From Muricomes sp049840515 (GTDB lineage: Bacteria; Bacillota; Clostridia; Lachnospirales; Lachnospiraceae): DNA of 64,000 nucleotides. Location: positions 62,001-126,000 of the forward strand of contig JASGKW010000011.1 in NCBI GenBank assembly GCA_049840515.1. Direction: 5' to 3'. Positions 52,631-61,731 of the stretch are shown here, piece after piece. Each line of letters begins with the position of its first letter. Within the stretch, counting starts at the first letter, position 1. Both the position numbers and the translations under genes were made by a program. The notes beneath the pieces are model-generated. The model saw nothing but the letters and a program-made list of their open reading frames with translations. It ran no database searches and was not told the origin of the DNA.

Positions 52631-54367
52631 TTAGGCGCCCAATTTCCAGCCGATGGATTTTTCACGCATATGAATAAAATCTGCATAGATGCCGCCGGAT
52701 TTCATGAGTTCCTGGTGTGTGCCTCTCTGGGTAATTTTTCCCTGATCCAGCACCAGTATCTGGTCGGCGCTCTGGACTGTTTTAAGTCTGTGGGCAATCA
52801 TAATAATCGTTTTGCCCTGGGTAAGCTGTGTAATGGCATCCTGAAGCAGTGCTTCGTTTTCAGGGTCCACATTGGCGGTAGCTTCGTCCAGAATAATAAT
52901 CGGAGCATCTTTCAGCAAGGCGCGGGCGATGGAGATACGCTGTTTCTCCCCTCCTGAGATGGTTGCGCCGCTTTCCCCTATGACTGTGTCGTAGCCCTGG
53001 GGCAGCGCACGGATAAAGTCGTGGCAGCATGCCTTTTTAGCCGCGTCCTCAACCTCTTTCATGGTAGCATCCGGCTTGCCGAACTTTATGTTGTTGGCAA
53101 TGGTGTCATGGAAGAGATAAACATTCTGAAATACCATGCTAAAATTTGCCAGCAGGCTGTCCAGGGTGTATTCTTTTATATCCACACCGCCCAGTGTAAT
53201 GCTGCCGCTTTCCACATCCCAAAAGCGCGACATAAGGCTTGTGAGGGTGGTTTTGCCGCCGCCTGACGGACCTACAATGGCAGTTGTAGTACCTTCAGGA
53301 ATTTCAAAAGAAACATGATCAATTACTGTCTTATTTTCATAGCGGAAGGTTACATTGTCACCTTTGATGGTGCAGCTCTCGGGTTTGATGGCCTTCCCAT
53401 CTATATCCATAACCGGAGTCTCGAACACTTTGTTAATCTTATCCATGGATAGGTCTAATACCCGCAAAAGTGCACTGTAATTTCCTGCGGATTCCAGCTG
53501 TGCATATACCATAAAGGAAGAAATAACAAGCAAAAGGCAATTTATAAGCTCCATAGAGCCGCTTACATAAAGTGCGACGGACAGGAAAATCATGGCGATA
53601 CCGAACAGTTTGAGCACCACATTCTGGAAACAGGTGTATGGGACAAAGGTTTTTTCAAGCTTCACATTGATTTCTTCATTTTCCTTGATGGCATGGTCCA
53701 CAGTTTTGTTGGCTGTCTGGTCAAGGTTATAGGAGCGGATGACACCGATGCCCTGCACATATTCCAGGACAGAGCCCACCAGGCGGGTATCGGATTTTGT
53801 TTTTAGCGGAGAAACTATGTGAGATTTTCTCTGCATAAGAGCATTGACGCCAAAGAAGGCAGCAATCCCCACAATGAGCAGAAGCCCTATGCGCCAGTCG
53901 TAGAATAAAATAGCCAGGGTAAACATAGCGGTCGTCAAAATGCCCTGGGTGGTCAGCATAATGACCCTGGTGGCAACATCCTGCAGATTTTCTGCTGTGT
54001 TGGTAGTGATTGAAGTGATGTCACCAATACTGTTGTCGTTGAAATAGCCCATAGGCATATATTTGAGCCGTTCGCCTATTTCTACCCGCTTGTTGGTAGC
54101 TACTGTGTATCCGCCGGCAGTTTGCTTCATGGTGAGACTGCGGCGGGTAAGAGTGCAGCCGGCAATGCTTATGAGCATGATGCCAAGAGAACTCCAAACA
54201 GTCTGCATGCTGATATTTCCCTCGATAAGTGCTGTGAGCACAACTGCAATAGCAGGGATGCGCAGCGCTTCAAATACGGCGTGCAGCAGAGACAGTCCGA
54301 GAGACTGGTAAAATAGACGGCTTTGGCTGCCGGAAAATTGAAAGAATTTCTTGAATATGGCAATCAT
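52631..54367 (-). CDS. ABC exporter half-transporter B of the second TetR module
   Basis: Start at 54367 (minus): ATG preceded by AGGAGGTGCTCAT and overlapping the stop of the upstream gene by 4 nt; the longer frame from 54427 lies inside that gene. The 578-residue protein has six membrane helices and an ATPase with Walker A GPSGGGKTT, signature ISGGEKQRISIARALL, Walker B IIILDEATA and MIAHRL. The signature begins with Ile rather than Leu. DEATANVDPENE matches the B half encoded at 5080-6825, so the two are paralogues. It forms a heterodimer with the protein encoded at 54364-56130. Exporter or exporter-fold importer (IrtB/YbtQ-like) roles are both possible. Confidence 0.9.
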   Translation of the reverse strand: MIAIFKKFFQFSGSQSRLFYQSLGLSLLHAVFEALRIPAIAVVLTALIEGNISMQTVWSSLGIMLISIAGCTLTRRSLTMKQTAGGYTVATNKRVEIGERLKYMPMGYFNDNSIGDITSITTNTAENLQDVATRVIMLTTQGILTTAMFTLAILFYDWRIGLLLIVGIAAFFGVNALMQRKSHIVSPLKTKSDTRLVGSVLEYVQGIGVIRSYNLDQTANKTVDHAIKENEEINVKLEKTFVPYTCFQNVVLKLFGIAMIFLSVALYVSGSMELINCLLLVISSFMVYAQLESAGNYSALLRVLDLSMDKINKVFETPVMDIDGKAIKPESCTIKGDNVTFRYENKTVIDHVSFEIPEGTTTAIVGPSGGGKTTLTSLMSRFWDVESGSITLGGVDIKEYTLDSLLANFSMVFQNVYLFHDTIANNIKFGKPDATMKEVEDAAKKACCHDFIRALPQGYDTVIGESGATISGGEKQRISIARALLKDAPIIILDEATANVDPENEALLQDAITQLTQGKTIIMIAHRLKTVQSADQILVLDQGKITQRGTHQELMKSGGIYADFIHMREKSIGWKLGA

Positions 54368-56130
54368 ATGAGCACCTCCTGAGTTTTTGGTTCGATACTG
54401 TCCTTTGCAGAGCGGTGGGCCTCCCACATATTTTTGTACAGAGGAGAAGACTCCAGCAGCCGGCTGTGGGTTCCCTGTGCAGATACCCGGCCCCGTTCGA
54501 TGACAATAATGTTATCGGAATCAGTGATGGTTGAGAGCCTGTGGGCGATGACGATAAGCGTTTTGCCTTCCACCAGTTTGGATACCGCAGTCTGGATGAC
54601 CGCTTCATTTTCTGGGTCGGTGTAGGCGGTCGCCTCATCAAGAATGACAATGGGAGCGTCTTTGAGCATAGCCCGTGCGATTGTGATGCGCTGGCGCTCA
54701 CCGCCGGAAAGATGCCCGCCCCCGCCACCGGCGCAGGTCTCGTACCCCTGTTCCAACTCCATAATAAAATCATGGCAGCCGCTTAGACGGGCAGCCTTTT
54801 CTACCTCCTCATCGCTGGCGGAGGGGTTTCCCATGCGGATATTTTCCCGTATGCTTTCATCAAAAAGGTAGTTATCCTGTGCCACATATGCAATTATGCC
54901 GTTAAGTTGAGAGAGGGGGATTTGCTGTATATCCGTCCCTCCGATTGTGATGCGCCCGCCACCTGCATCCCACAGAGATGCAATGAGTTTGGCAATGGTA
55001 GATTTTCCGCCGCCTGAGGGCCCAACCAGTGCGGTGACGCTGCCTGATGGGATTTGCAGATTGATTCCGTGCAGCACGAGTTTTTCGCGGTAGGCAAAAC
55101 TTACATCCTTAAGGCGGATGTCATAGTTATTTACTGCCGCCGGTGCAGTGGGGCGCACCAGGTCAGGCTGGGTAAGTACATCGGTCACTTCATTTACGAT
55201 GGTATGAATTTTGCCTATATCGTCGGTGTAAGTCATGGTTGTGATGAGAGGCCCCATGACGCCCAATGCTAAAATAATGGATACAATGAAAGTTTCAACA
55301 GAAAGACTGCCTTTCAGGTACAACAGAGAGCCGATTGGGAGGACACTGACCAGCACTGCGGGAAATACGGAAAGTGCCAGGGAGAAGAAGGGCAGTGTTG
55401 AACGCATCCAGTCAATGGCAGAGTCTGCGGCTTCTTTTGCAGCGGTGGTAAATTTTTCGTAGGAGGAAGCCGACTGGTTGAAGGCTTTGATTACCTCGAT
55501 GCCGCCGATGTATTCTACCGCTGTGTCGTTGAGCTGTTTATTTTTTGCCACATAGTTGGAAAAACGTTTTTCATATCCCCCCATCATGCCCATATAGCAC
55601 AGCAGACCTAATGGCAGAGGAATCAGGGCTGCCAGCGCCATGCGCCAGTCCAGCACAAAGAGATACACCATTGTAGCAATGGAAATTAAAACATTACCTC
55701 CCATTTCCGGCACCACATGTGCCAGGGTGGTCTCTATGCTGTCCACTCTTTCCACCAGTATGTTTTTCAGTCTTCCTGATGGAGTATCCAGCAAATAGCC
55801 CATGGGCAGACGGGTGAGCTTTTTAGTCAGCCTCAGGCGGACTTCTGAGATTACTGCAAAAGTTGCTTTGTGTGACAGTGAGGTGGAGACGCCGTGAAAA
55901 AGATACCGCAGTACCCAGAAGCCTGCAGCAATCAGGCAGTAAAATCCATAAAAGTTAAGTGAAGTCTCCCCGCGTAGCAATCCCAGTACGATTTGAGCTA
56001 TACAGAAATAAGGTGCCATCTGGCAGGCAACTCCCAGCGTGGCAAAGGTAAGAGAAGCAATATACCCGCCTTTGTGGGGAGAAGCAAATTCCCACAGCCA
56101 TGACACAATTCCTTTTGAATGTTGATTCAT
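54364..56130 (-). CDS. ABC exporter half-transporter A of the second TetR module
   Basis: A 588-residue half-transporter, start at 56130 (minus) after TAAGGAGGAC. Membrane helices fill about residues 15-310 and the ATPase about 345-575: Walker A GPSGGGKST, Q-loop YVAQDNYLFDESIRENIRMG, signature LSGGERQRITIARAML, Walker B IVILDEATA, IAHRLST. It is the intact counterpart of the frameshifted gene at 3324-5083, sharing LPMGxLLDxPSG, RVxSxETxLAHxxPEM and NQSAxSY. The stop overlaps the start of the partner gene. This module lacks the five importer genes that follow the other copy, so importer function is not obligatory for the exporter pair. Confidence 0.9.
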   Translation of the reverse strand: MNQHSKGIVSWLWEFASPHKGGYIASLTFATLGVACQMAPYFCIAQIVLGLLRGETSLNFYGFYCLIAAGFWVLRYLFHGVSTSLSHKATFAVISEVRLRLTKKLTRLPMGYLLDTPSGRLKNILVERVDSIETTLAHVVPEMGGNVLISIATMVYLFVLDWRMALAALIPLPLGLLCYMGMMGGYEKRFSNYVAKNKQLNDTAVEYIGGIEVIKAFNQSASSYEKFTTAAKEAADSAIDWMRSTLPFFSLALSVFPAVLVSVLPIGSLLYLKGSLSVETFIVSIILALGVMGPLITTMTYTDDIGKIHTIVNEVTDVLTQPDLVRPTAPAAVNNYDIRLKDVSFAYREKLVLHGINLQIPSGSVTALVGPSGGGKSTIAKLIASLWDAGGGRITIGGTDIQQIPLSQLNGIIAYVAQDNYLFDESIRENIRMGNPSASDEEVEKAARLSGCHDFIMELEQGYETCAGGGGGHLSGGERQRITIARAMLKDAPIVILDEATAYTDPENEAVIQTAVSKLVEGKTLIVIAHRLSTITDSDNIIVIERGRVSAQGTHSRLLESSPLYKNMWEAHRSAKDSIEPKTQEVLI

Positions 56131-56205
56131 TTTTAGTCCTCCTTAATAGAAATAAATGAAATAAAATGGTTAGGAAAAGCTAACCTAATGGCAAAAATTT
56201 TAGGA

Positions 56206-56820
56206 CTATTTCAGTCCTAAAATGGCATCCCAGCCGGCACTGTAAAATTTGTTTAACGTGCGGACATATTCTATAGCCCGCTCCCTGGGCATATCATGTG
56301 CCACGGTCTCAAAAATGCCATAATAAAAGGCACCGGAAAGAATATGGCTCATATCATCATCAATGGATGGAATATTGTGCCCCATGCTGCGCAGCATATC
56401 TATAAACCGCCGTGTGTGCTCTATCTCGATTTCCAGCAGGCTGTCAATATAATGCTCGTATTCTGTGCCGGCAGAATGACAGACCACCAACTTAAATGCG
56501 TCGAGGTTGAGATAGATATAACTGATAAATTCATCCAGAGCCTGGCTTGTATAATTGTGCATCTCCTTTTCCTTATATTCGGAGGGGAGTTTATCAAACT
56601 TGGTCTGCACTGAAAAATACCAGTCCCGCAGATAGTCTGCCGGTCCTGAGACAAGTGCACCAAACAAAGCTGCCTTGTCAGGATAATACCCATAGATTGC
56701 CCCTGTGGTAACTCCTGCGCTGCGGGCAATACTGCGCAGGGATGCATTTTCATAGCCTCTATCCAGAAACTCAGCTTTCCCGGCGTCTAAAATGCGCTGT
56801 TGTGTGGATTCATCTGACAT
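56206..56820 (-). CDS. TetR/AcrR family repressor of the second ABC module
   Basis: ATG at 56820 (MSDESTQQRILDAGKAEFLD) follows GGAAGGAGGTGCCAGGGA; the frame upstream to 56895 would cross the operator and is rejected. The 204-residue protein has a classic helix-turn-helix (ASLRSIARSAGVTTGAIYGYYPDKAALFG, about residues 27-55) and a ligand domain with DAFKLVVCHSAGTEYEHYI and FYYGIFETVAHDMPRERAIEYVRTLNKFYSAGWDAI. The last segment matches the broken TetR encoded at 2283-2925. It lies directly upstream of the ABC pair on the same strand and downstream of a 32-bp palindromic operator, so it presumably represses this operon. Confidence 0.9.
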   Translation of the reverse strand: MSDESTQQRILDAGKAEFLDRGYENASLRSIARSAGVTTGAIYGYYPDKAALFGALVSGPADYLRDWYFSVQTKFDKLPSEYKEKEMHNYTSQALDEFISYIYLNLDAFKLVVCHSAGTEYEHYIDSLLEIEIEHTRRFIDMLRSMGHNIPSIDDDMSHILSGAFYYGIFETVAHDMPRERAIEYVRTLNKFYSAGWDAILGLK

Positions 56821-56842
56821 TCCCTGGCACCTCCTTCCCAGT

Positions 56843-56874
56843 GATATAACACCGTTATATAACAGTGTTATATC
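56843..56874 (-). promoter_or_regulatory. 32-bp palindromic TetR operator
   Basis: A near-perfect palindrome from GATATAACAC to GTGTTATATC with half sites AACACCGTT (56848-56856) and AACAGTGTT (56861-56869), 13 bp apart. Spacing and half-site sequence are the same as in the operator at 2231-2264. Confidence 0.75.
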
Positions 56875-57027
56875 ATGGCAAAAATGTTTTGTCAAGAAAA
56901 TTTATGTTCCACTTTTCAGGTGTCTGATGTAAAATAAATTTAAATATCTGTTCAGCCATACACACATATTTCATATGGAACCTGGGGGCTGGTTGGCAGA
57001 GAATGACAATGAAAAGGGGGACTGGCA

Positions 57028-58059
57028 ATGCTATTGGGACATGAAAAGGTGAATATTTTAAATCTTCCGACGCCGCTGGAATATTTACCTAATATTTCAG
57101 AAGAGCTGGGTGTTGAATTTTATATAAAGCGTGATGACCTGACAGGAATCGGTCTGGGCGGAAATAAGCTGAGGAAGCTGGAATACATATTGAGAGAGGC
57201 ACAAAACAAAGGAGCTACGATGCTGCTGACCAGAGGGGGAGTTCAAACCAACCATGGACGTCTCACCGCTGCGGTTGCCGCAAAATATGGAATGAAGTGT
57301 GCAATTGTCTCCGTAGGAGAGTACCCCGGTGAACTTTCAGCAAACCTTTTACTGGACAGAATCCTGGGGGCGGAGGTTATTATCAAGGAAAGTGACGGGC
57401 GCCCGGAGGAAGAGCAGTATGATGAGCTGATTGCCGATGTGATGGAGGAATATGAGGCGAAAGGCGAGGTCATTCACTATACCCCGCTGGGCGGGTCAGA
57501 TGATTTTGGATTTCTTGGCTACTATGAATGTGCCCGGGAGCTTACACAACAGGCGGCCGGCAAGGGAATTGAAAATGCACGTGTGTTTACTGCGGTGGGA
57601 AGCATTGGAACGTTTATGGGATTGTACTGTGGATTAAAAAATGAAAAGTCCCCTTTGGATTGTGAGGGGATTGCCATTATGCCCTTCGATGAATATAAGG
57701 ACCGGAGCATTGTGGAATATTTTGAAAGTGTAAAAGTGAAATATAACCTTGCCATGGAATCGGACCTGGAGGATTTCAAAATTCAGAGAGGGTATGTCCG
57801 GGGCGGTTACAACCAGCCATCTAAAGAAGTGCGGGAAGCTATTTATTTGATGGCAGGAAAAGAGGCAATCTTTCTGGATCCCTGCTATACGGGGAAATGC
57901 TTTGCTGCAATGCTTGATATGATAAAAGAAGATAAAATCAAACAGGGGGAGAAGGTTATATTTGTTCACACGGGAGGTATCCCCGGATTATATACAAAAC
58001 ATCACAGATTAGAATTTGAAAAAGAATTAATAAGCGGGGTAAAAATCATTAAAAAATAA
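57028..58059 (+). CDS. D-cysteine desulfhydrase / ACC deaminase family PLP enzyme
   Basis: A 343-residue fold-type II PLP enzyme from ATG 57028 after AAAGGGGGAC. LPTPLEYLPNISEELGVEFYIKRDDLTGIGLGGNKLRKLEYILREA carries the PLP lysine in GGNKLRKLEY (about residue 52); LTRGGVQTNHGRLTAAVAAKYGMK binds the substrate carboxylate; HTGGIPGLY closes the phosphate site. The family includes D-cysteine desulfhydrase and 1-aminocyclopropane-1-carboxylate deaminase, which are hard to tell apart by eye; for a gut anaerobe D-cysteine desulfhydrase is more likely. Single gene transcribed away from the second TetR module. Confidence 0.87.
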   Translation: MLLGHEKVNILNLPTPLEYLPNISEELGVEFYIKRDDLTGIGLGGNKLRKLEYILREAQNKGATMLLTRGGVQTNHGRLTAAVAAKYGMKCAIVSVGEYPGELSANLLLDRILGAEVIIKESDGRPEEEQYDELIADVMEEYEAKGEVIHYTPLGGSDDFGFLGYYECARELTQQAAGKGIENARVFTAVGSIGTFMGLYCGLKNEKSPLDCEGIAIMPFDEYKDRSIVEYFESVKVKYNLAMESDLEDFKIQRGYVRGGYNQPSKEVREAIYLMAGKEAIFLDPCYTGKCFAAMLDMIKEDKIKQGEKVIFVHTGGIPGLYTKHHRLEFEKELISGVKIIKK

Positions 58060-58096
58060 TAAAAGCTCCGTTCCACTTATTACTGTGGTCCGGAGC
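58058..58096 (-). terminator. Terminator, mainly for the minus-strand XRE gene
   Basis: GCTCCG with CGGAGC and inner CCAC with GTGG (58065-58096). On the minus strand TTTTATTATTTTTT follows, a good T-tract; on the plus strand the tract is poor. Confidence 0.65.
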
Positions 58097-58108
58097 GTTC
58101 TGATTCAG

Positions 58109-58483
58109 TTACCGTCCTAAGAGTTTATCTACTATGACTTTACTTTCGTCATCTATTTTTCTGTACTTTTTGATAACATCCACTTCTTCTGATGTGAGGT
58201 AAATCGTGTCGCAGCTCTCAATTTCCATACCAGGAGTATAGGGGCCTTTTTGTTCTCTGATAACACCGCTTGCCGAGTACGGCTGATTTACAAGCTGGTC
58301 CAGTGTGAGACCATAAATCTGCGCCAGTTTCACCAAAAGGTCCAAGTCAGGAGTTCGTTTGCTTGTCTCATAATTGGAGTACGCCTGTCTGGAAATGTTA
58401 AGCTTCTTGCCCAGTGTCTCTTGCGTGTAATGATGCGCTTTTCGCAGGACGTATAAGTTTTCTACTAGTTGTATGTTAGACAA
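58109..58483 (-). CDS. XRE-family regulator
   Basis: A TTG start at 58483 (minus; MSNIQLVENLYVLRKAHHYT) is chosen because GGAGGTGCGGCA ends right before it; the ATG at 58522 has no such site. The 124-residue protein has a helix-turn-helix at about residues 3-60 (TQETLGKKLNISRQAYSNYETSKRTPDLDLLVKL) and a C-terminal tail ending in SEEVDVIKKYRKIDDESKVIVDKLLGR, a segment common in Lachnospiraceae XRE regulators that may mediate oligomerisation. No clear target is adjacent; autoregulation is likely. Confidence 0.85.
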   Translation of the reverse strand: MSNIQLVENLYVLRKAHHYTQETLGKKLNISRQAYSNYETSKRTPDLDLLVKLAQIYGLTLDQLVNQPYSASGVIREQKGPYTPGMEIESCDTIYLTSEEVDVIKKYRKIDDESKVIVDKLLGR

Positions 58484-58600
58484 TGCCGCACCTCCATTCA
58501 CAGAAAATTGAAAATATCTCATAAATTATAACAATTTTCCCTGTAAATAGATATTAATGCGACAATATGAAGCTTTATAATAAAATGCAACGGAATGTTG

Positions 58601-59047
58601 CTATTTGCTGAGCGTGCTATTGTGATATTGAGAAGAGAATGTGACATCTTCCCCAAACCATGCAGGAGGCTCAAAAGTGTTTGCTGACTCCTCGTCAGGA
58701 AATTCTACTTCTGCCAGAATCAGGGGGGCAAGGTCTCCCTGAAAAATATCAAGTTCAATAGTCAGTTTTCCCTCCAGAGGAATCATATAGCGGGTCTTTT
58801 TAATTAATCGTCCGTCAATTTTAGGTTTCAGATGTTCGTAAGCTTCTTTTGTGAGAGGAAGGTTGTATTCTTCCCGCACCATAAGCCCTTTTGATTTATA
58901 GGTCAGGATATAATCCTCACAGTCCCTGCGGACACGGACAACAGGTTCTGTGCAGAGATAGCCCTGCTCCATGAGCCGGAAAGGATAAATATGAAGATTG
59001 TCCGGCAGATTTTCTCTGCTTATCAGGTACTTGCGTTCAATTTCCAT
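58601..59047 (-). CDS. CYTH domain protein (triphosphate-binding tunnel fold)
   Basis: A 148-residue protein, start at 59047 (minus) after AAAGGAGTTTCTCA. It begins with EIERKYLI, the ExExK signature of the CYTH superfamily, and carries alternating basic residues VRVRRD, YKSKG and KKTRYMI that line the tunnel, with acidic metal ligands in TIELDIFQG and LAEVEFPDEE. Bacterial CYTH proteins act as inorganic triphosphatases or thiamine triphosphatases, rarely as adenylate cyclases. It is divergent from the DJ-1 gene. The exact substrate is not predictable. Confidence 0.88.
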   Translation of the reverse strand: MEIERKYLISRENLPDNLHIYPFRLMEQGYLCTEPVVRVRRDCEDYILTYKSKGLMVREEYNLPLTKEAYEHLKPKIDGRLIKKTRYMIPLEGKLTIELDIFQGDLAPLILAEVEFPDEESANTFEPPAWFGEDVTFSSQYHNSTLSK

Positions 59048-59168
59048 TGAGAAACTCCTTTTTAAACTTTTTATTTATCATAATACGGAGTGCATCAAAT
59101 GTAAACCATTGCACTTTAAAACATCATGGAATATAATTTTAATTAAATGTATGAAGGAGGCGGAAAAG

Positions 59169-59717
59169 ATGAAACAGATCAGTATATTTTTGGCAGATGG
59201 TTTTGAGGAAATTGAGGGGCTTACAGTTGTAGATTTACTGAGGAGAGCCGGCGTGGACGTAAAGACTGTATCCGTGACTGGAAGTCTTAGTATTCATGGT
59301 GCTCACGACATTACAGTGAAAGCGGATGTCCTGTTTGAAGAACAGGATTTTTCTGATATGGATATGCTGGTGCTGCCGGGCGGAATGCCGGGGACCACTC
59401 ATCTTCAGGAGCACCAGGGTCTGAAAAAGCTTCTGGAAGAACAGTATGCTAAAGAGAAATACATTGCAGCAATCTGTGCTGCACCGGGAATACTGGGAAG
59501 TCTTGGATTTTTGGAGGGGCGCACAGCGTGCTCTTATCCGACAGTGGAGGCGAAGCTTTCGGGTGCAAATGTAGTGCAGGATCCGGTTGCTGTGGACGGA
59601 CACATTATAACCAGCCGGGGAGTGGGTACAGCGATTCCTTTTTCGCTGGAGTTAATCTCAAAGTTATGCGGCAGTGAGAAGTCAGAAGAAATAGGGAAGT
59701 CAATCGTATTTATGTAA
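59169..59717 (+). CDS. DJ-1/PfpI family protein
   Basis: ATG 59169 (MKQISIFLADGFEEIEGLTVVDLLRRAGVDV) is preceded by AAGGAGGCGG at the optimum distance; the frame upstream to 58998 is rejected. The 182-residue protein has the DJ-1 elbow AAICAAPGILG with reactive Cys near residue 105, LPGGMPGTTHL, and the acidic Glu of DGFEEIE near residue 15 that activates the Cys. The family includes protein deglycases/glyoxalase III-like enzymes and the thiamine-related ThiJ/YajL group, with roles in stress. It precedes the proteostasis genes but has its own spacing of 106 nt from tig. Confidence 0.9.
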   Translation: MKQISIFLADGFEEIEGLTVVDLLRRAGVDVKTVSVTGSLSIHGAHDITVKADVLFEEQDFSDMDMLVLPGGMPGTTHLQEHQGLKKLLEEQYAKEKYIAAICAAPGILGSLGFLEGRTACSYPTVEAKLSGANVVQDPVAVDGHIITSRGVGTAIPFSLELISKLCGSEKSEEIGKSIVFM

Positions 59718-59823
59718 CAAAATACTGGAAAATTAAAGCTGGATGTGATATACTATCCCAATGACTGCAAAAGTATAGAAAATTTACGTTTGAATGGTAC
59801 GTATCAAGGAGGAAAATAAAAAA

Positions 59824-61110
59824 ATGAGTTTACAGGTAGAAAATTTAGAACATAACATGGTAAAATTGACAATCGAAGTTCCGGTGGAGGAAGTGGAAAA
59901 AGCACTTCAGGCATCCTATTTAAAACAGCGCAAGCAGATTAATCTGCCAGGTTTCCGCAAAGGAAAAGTGCCGAGACAGATGATTGAAAAAATGTATGGA
60001 CCAGAAGTGTTCTATGATGAAGCAGCAAACCAGATGATTCCGGAAGCATACGGCAAAGCATACGATGAGTGTGAGCTGCAGATTGTTTCTCAGCCACAGG
60101 TAGATATTGTACAGCTGGAAAAGGGAAAACCTTTCATTTTTACAGCAGAGGTTGCAGTGAAACCGGAAGTTACTCTTGGTGAATATAAAGGTGTGCAGGT
60201 AGACAAGTCATCTAGCAGAGTTACAGCAAAAGAGATTGATGAAGAAATCGACAAAGAGCGCGAGAAGAGTGCAAGAACAATTGAAGTGACAGACCGTGCG
60301 GTTCAGGATAAAGATCAGGTAGTACTTGACTTTGAAGGATTTGTAGATGGTGTGGCATTTGCCGGCGGCAAAGGTGAGGATTATCCTCTTACAATCGGTT
60401 CTGGCGCATTTATCCCAGGATTTGAGGAGCAGTTGATTGGCGCTGAGATTGATAAAGATATGGAAGTAAAGGTTACTTTCCCGGCAGACTATCAGGCTGA
60501 AGAGCTGGCCGGCAAAGAGGCTGTGTTCAAATGCACTGTACATGCAATTAAGGCAAAAGAGCTTCCAGAATTGGATGATGAATTTGCATCAGAAGTATCT
60601 GAGTGTGACACTTTAGAAGCTTATAAAGCTGAAGTAAAGCAGAACATCAAAGACCGCAAAGAGAAAGAAGCAAAAGAGAAAAAAGAAAACCAGGCAGTAG
60701 AGAAAGCGGTAGAGAATGCTCAGATGGACATTCCAAAAGCTATGATTGATATGCAGGTAAGACAGATGAGAGATGATTTTGCGCGCCGTATTCAGCAGCA
60801 GGGACTTTCTCTTGAGCAGTACTTCCAGTTTACAGGAATGACAGCAGAGAAGATGGTTGAGGAGATGACACCACAAGCAGAGAAACAGATTAAGACCAGA
60901 CTGGTTCTTGAGGCTGTTGTGAAGGCCGAGAATATTGAAATTTCTGACGAGCGTCTCGATGAAGAACTGCAGAAGATGGCAGAAGCATATCAGATGGAAG
61001 TAGATAAGCTGAAAGAATTTATGGGAGACAGTGAAAAGAAACAAATTAAACAGGATATTGCTGTTCAGGAAGCTGTTACACTGCTTACAGAGGCGGCAGT
61101 TGAAGCATAA
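59824..61110 (+). CDS. tig: Trigger factor
   Basis: ATG 59824 (MSLQVENLEHNMVKLTIEVPVEEVEKAL) lies after CAAGGAGG. The 428-residue chaperone has the ribosome-binding domain with the signature GFRKGKVPRQMIEKMYG near residues 42-58, an FKBP-type peptidyl-prolyl isomerase domain (about 155-245; DQVVLDFEGFVDGVAFAGGKGEDYPLTIGSGAFIPGFEEQLIG) and a helical C-terminal domain (about 250-428). It binds nascent chains at the exit tunnel. It heads the gene order tig-clpP-clpX-lon, with clpP starting 15 nt later, so at least tig, clpP and clpX are likely co-transcribed. Confidence 0.97.
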   Translation: MSLQVENLEHNMVKLTIEVPVEEVEKALQASYLKQRKQINLPGFRKGKVPRQMIEKMYGPEVFYDEAANQMIPEAYGKAYDECELQIVSQPQVDIVQLEKGKPFIFTAEVAVKPEVTLGEYKGVQVDKSSSRVTAKEIDEEIDKEREKSARTIEVTDRAVQDKDQVVLDFEGFVDGVAFAGGKGEDYPLTIGSGAFIPGFEEQLIGAEIDKDMEVKVTFPADYQAEELAGKEAVFKCTVHAIKAKELPELDDEFASEVSECDTLEAYKAEVKQNIKDRKEKEAKEKKENQAVEKAVENAQMDIPKAMIDMQVRQMRDDFARRIQQQGLSLEQYFQFTGMTAEKMVEEMTPQAEKQIKTRLVLEAVVKAENIEISDERLDEELQKMAEAYQMEVDKLKEFMGDSEKKQIKQDIAVQEAVTLLTEAAVEA

Positions 61111-61125
61111 TCAGGAGGAATATTG

Positions 61126-61707
61126 ATGAGCTTAGTACCTTATGTCATTGAACAGACCAGCCGTGGGGAACGCTCCTACGACATCTATTCAAGGTTATTA
61201 AAAGAGAGAATTATTTTTCTGGGAGAAGATGTAAACGATGTTTCAGCAAGTGTGATTGTCGCACAGCTTCTTTTCCTGGAGGCAGATGACCCGGATAAAG
61301 ATATCCAATTGTACATTAACAGTCCGGGAGGTTCTGTGACAGCCGGATTGGCAATTTATGACACTATGCAGTATATTAAGTGTGATGTTTCTACAGTATG
61401 CATCGGTATGGCTGCAAGTATGGGAGCATTTTTGCTCTCAGGCGGAAAGAAGGGCAAGCGTTTTGCTCTTCCCAATGCAGAAATTATGATTCACCAGCCA
61501 TCAGGCGGGGCACAGGGACAGGCGACAGAAATTCAGATTGCTGCAGAGCATATTTTGAAGACCCGCCAGAAATTAAATCAGATTCTGGCTGAAAACACAG
61601 GACAGGATCTGGAAGTTATCAAAGTAGATACAGAGAGAGATAACTTCATGTCTGCCCATGAAGCAAAGGAATACGGATTAATAGACGAAGTGATTGCCAG
61701 CCATTAA
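61126..61707 (+). CDS. clpP: ATP-dependent Clp protease proteolytic subunit
   Basis: ATG 61126 (MSLVPYVIEQTSRGERSYDIYSRLL) follows TCAGGAGG; a TTG at 61123 directly before it is not needed. The 193-residue serine protease carries the triad Ser98 in GMAASMGAF, His123 in MIHQP, and the Asp of VDTERDNFM near residue 172. YINSPGGSVTAGLAIYDTM builds the oxyanion strand. It assembles into a 14-mer and degrades substrates fed by ClpX, encoded 24 nt downstream. The normal length and processed N-terminus region are present. Confidence 0.97.
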   Translation: MSLVPYVIEQTSRGERSYDIYSRLLKERIIFLGEDVNDVSASVIVAQLLFLEADDPDKDIQLYINSPGGSVTAGLAIYDTMQYIKCDVSTVCIGMAASMGAFLLSGGKKGKRFALPNAEIMIHQPSGGAQGQATEIQIAAEHILKTRQKLNQILAENTGQDLEVIKVDTERDNFMSAHEAKEYGLIDEVIASH

Positions 61708-61731
61708 TGGCAATATGAGGTGAAGAGTGTT

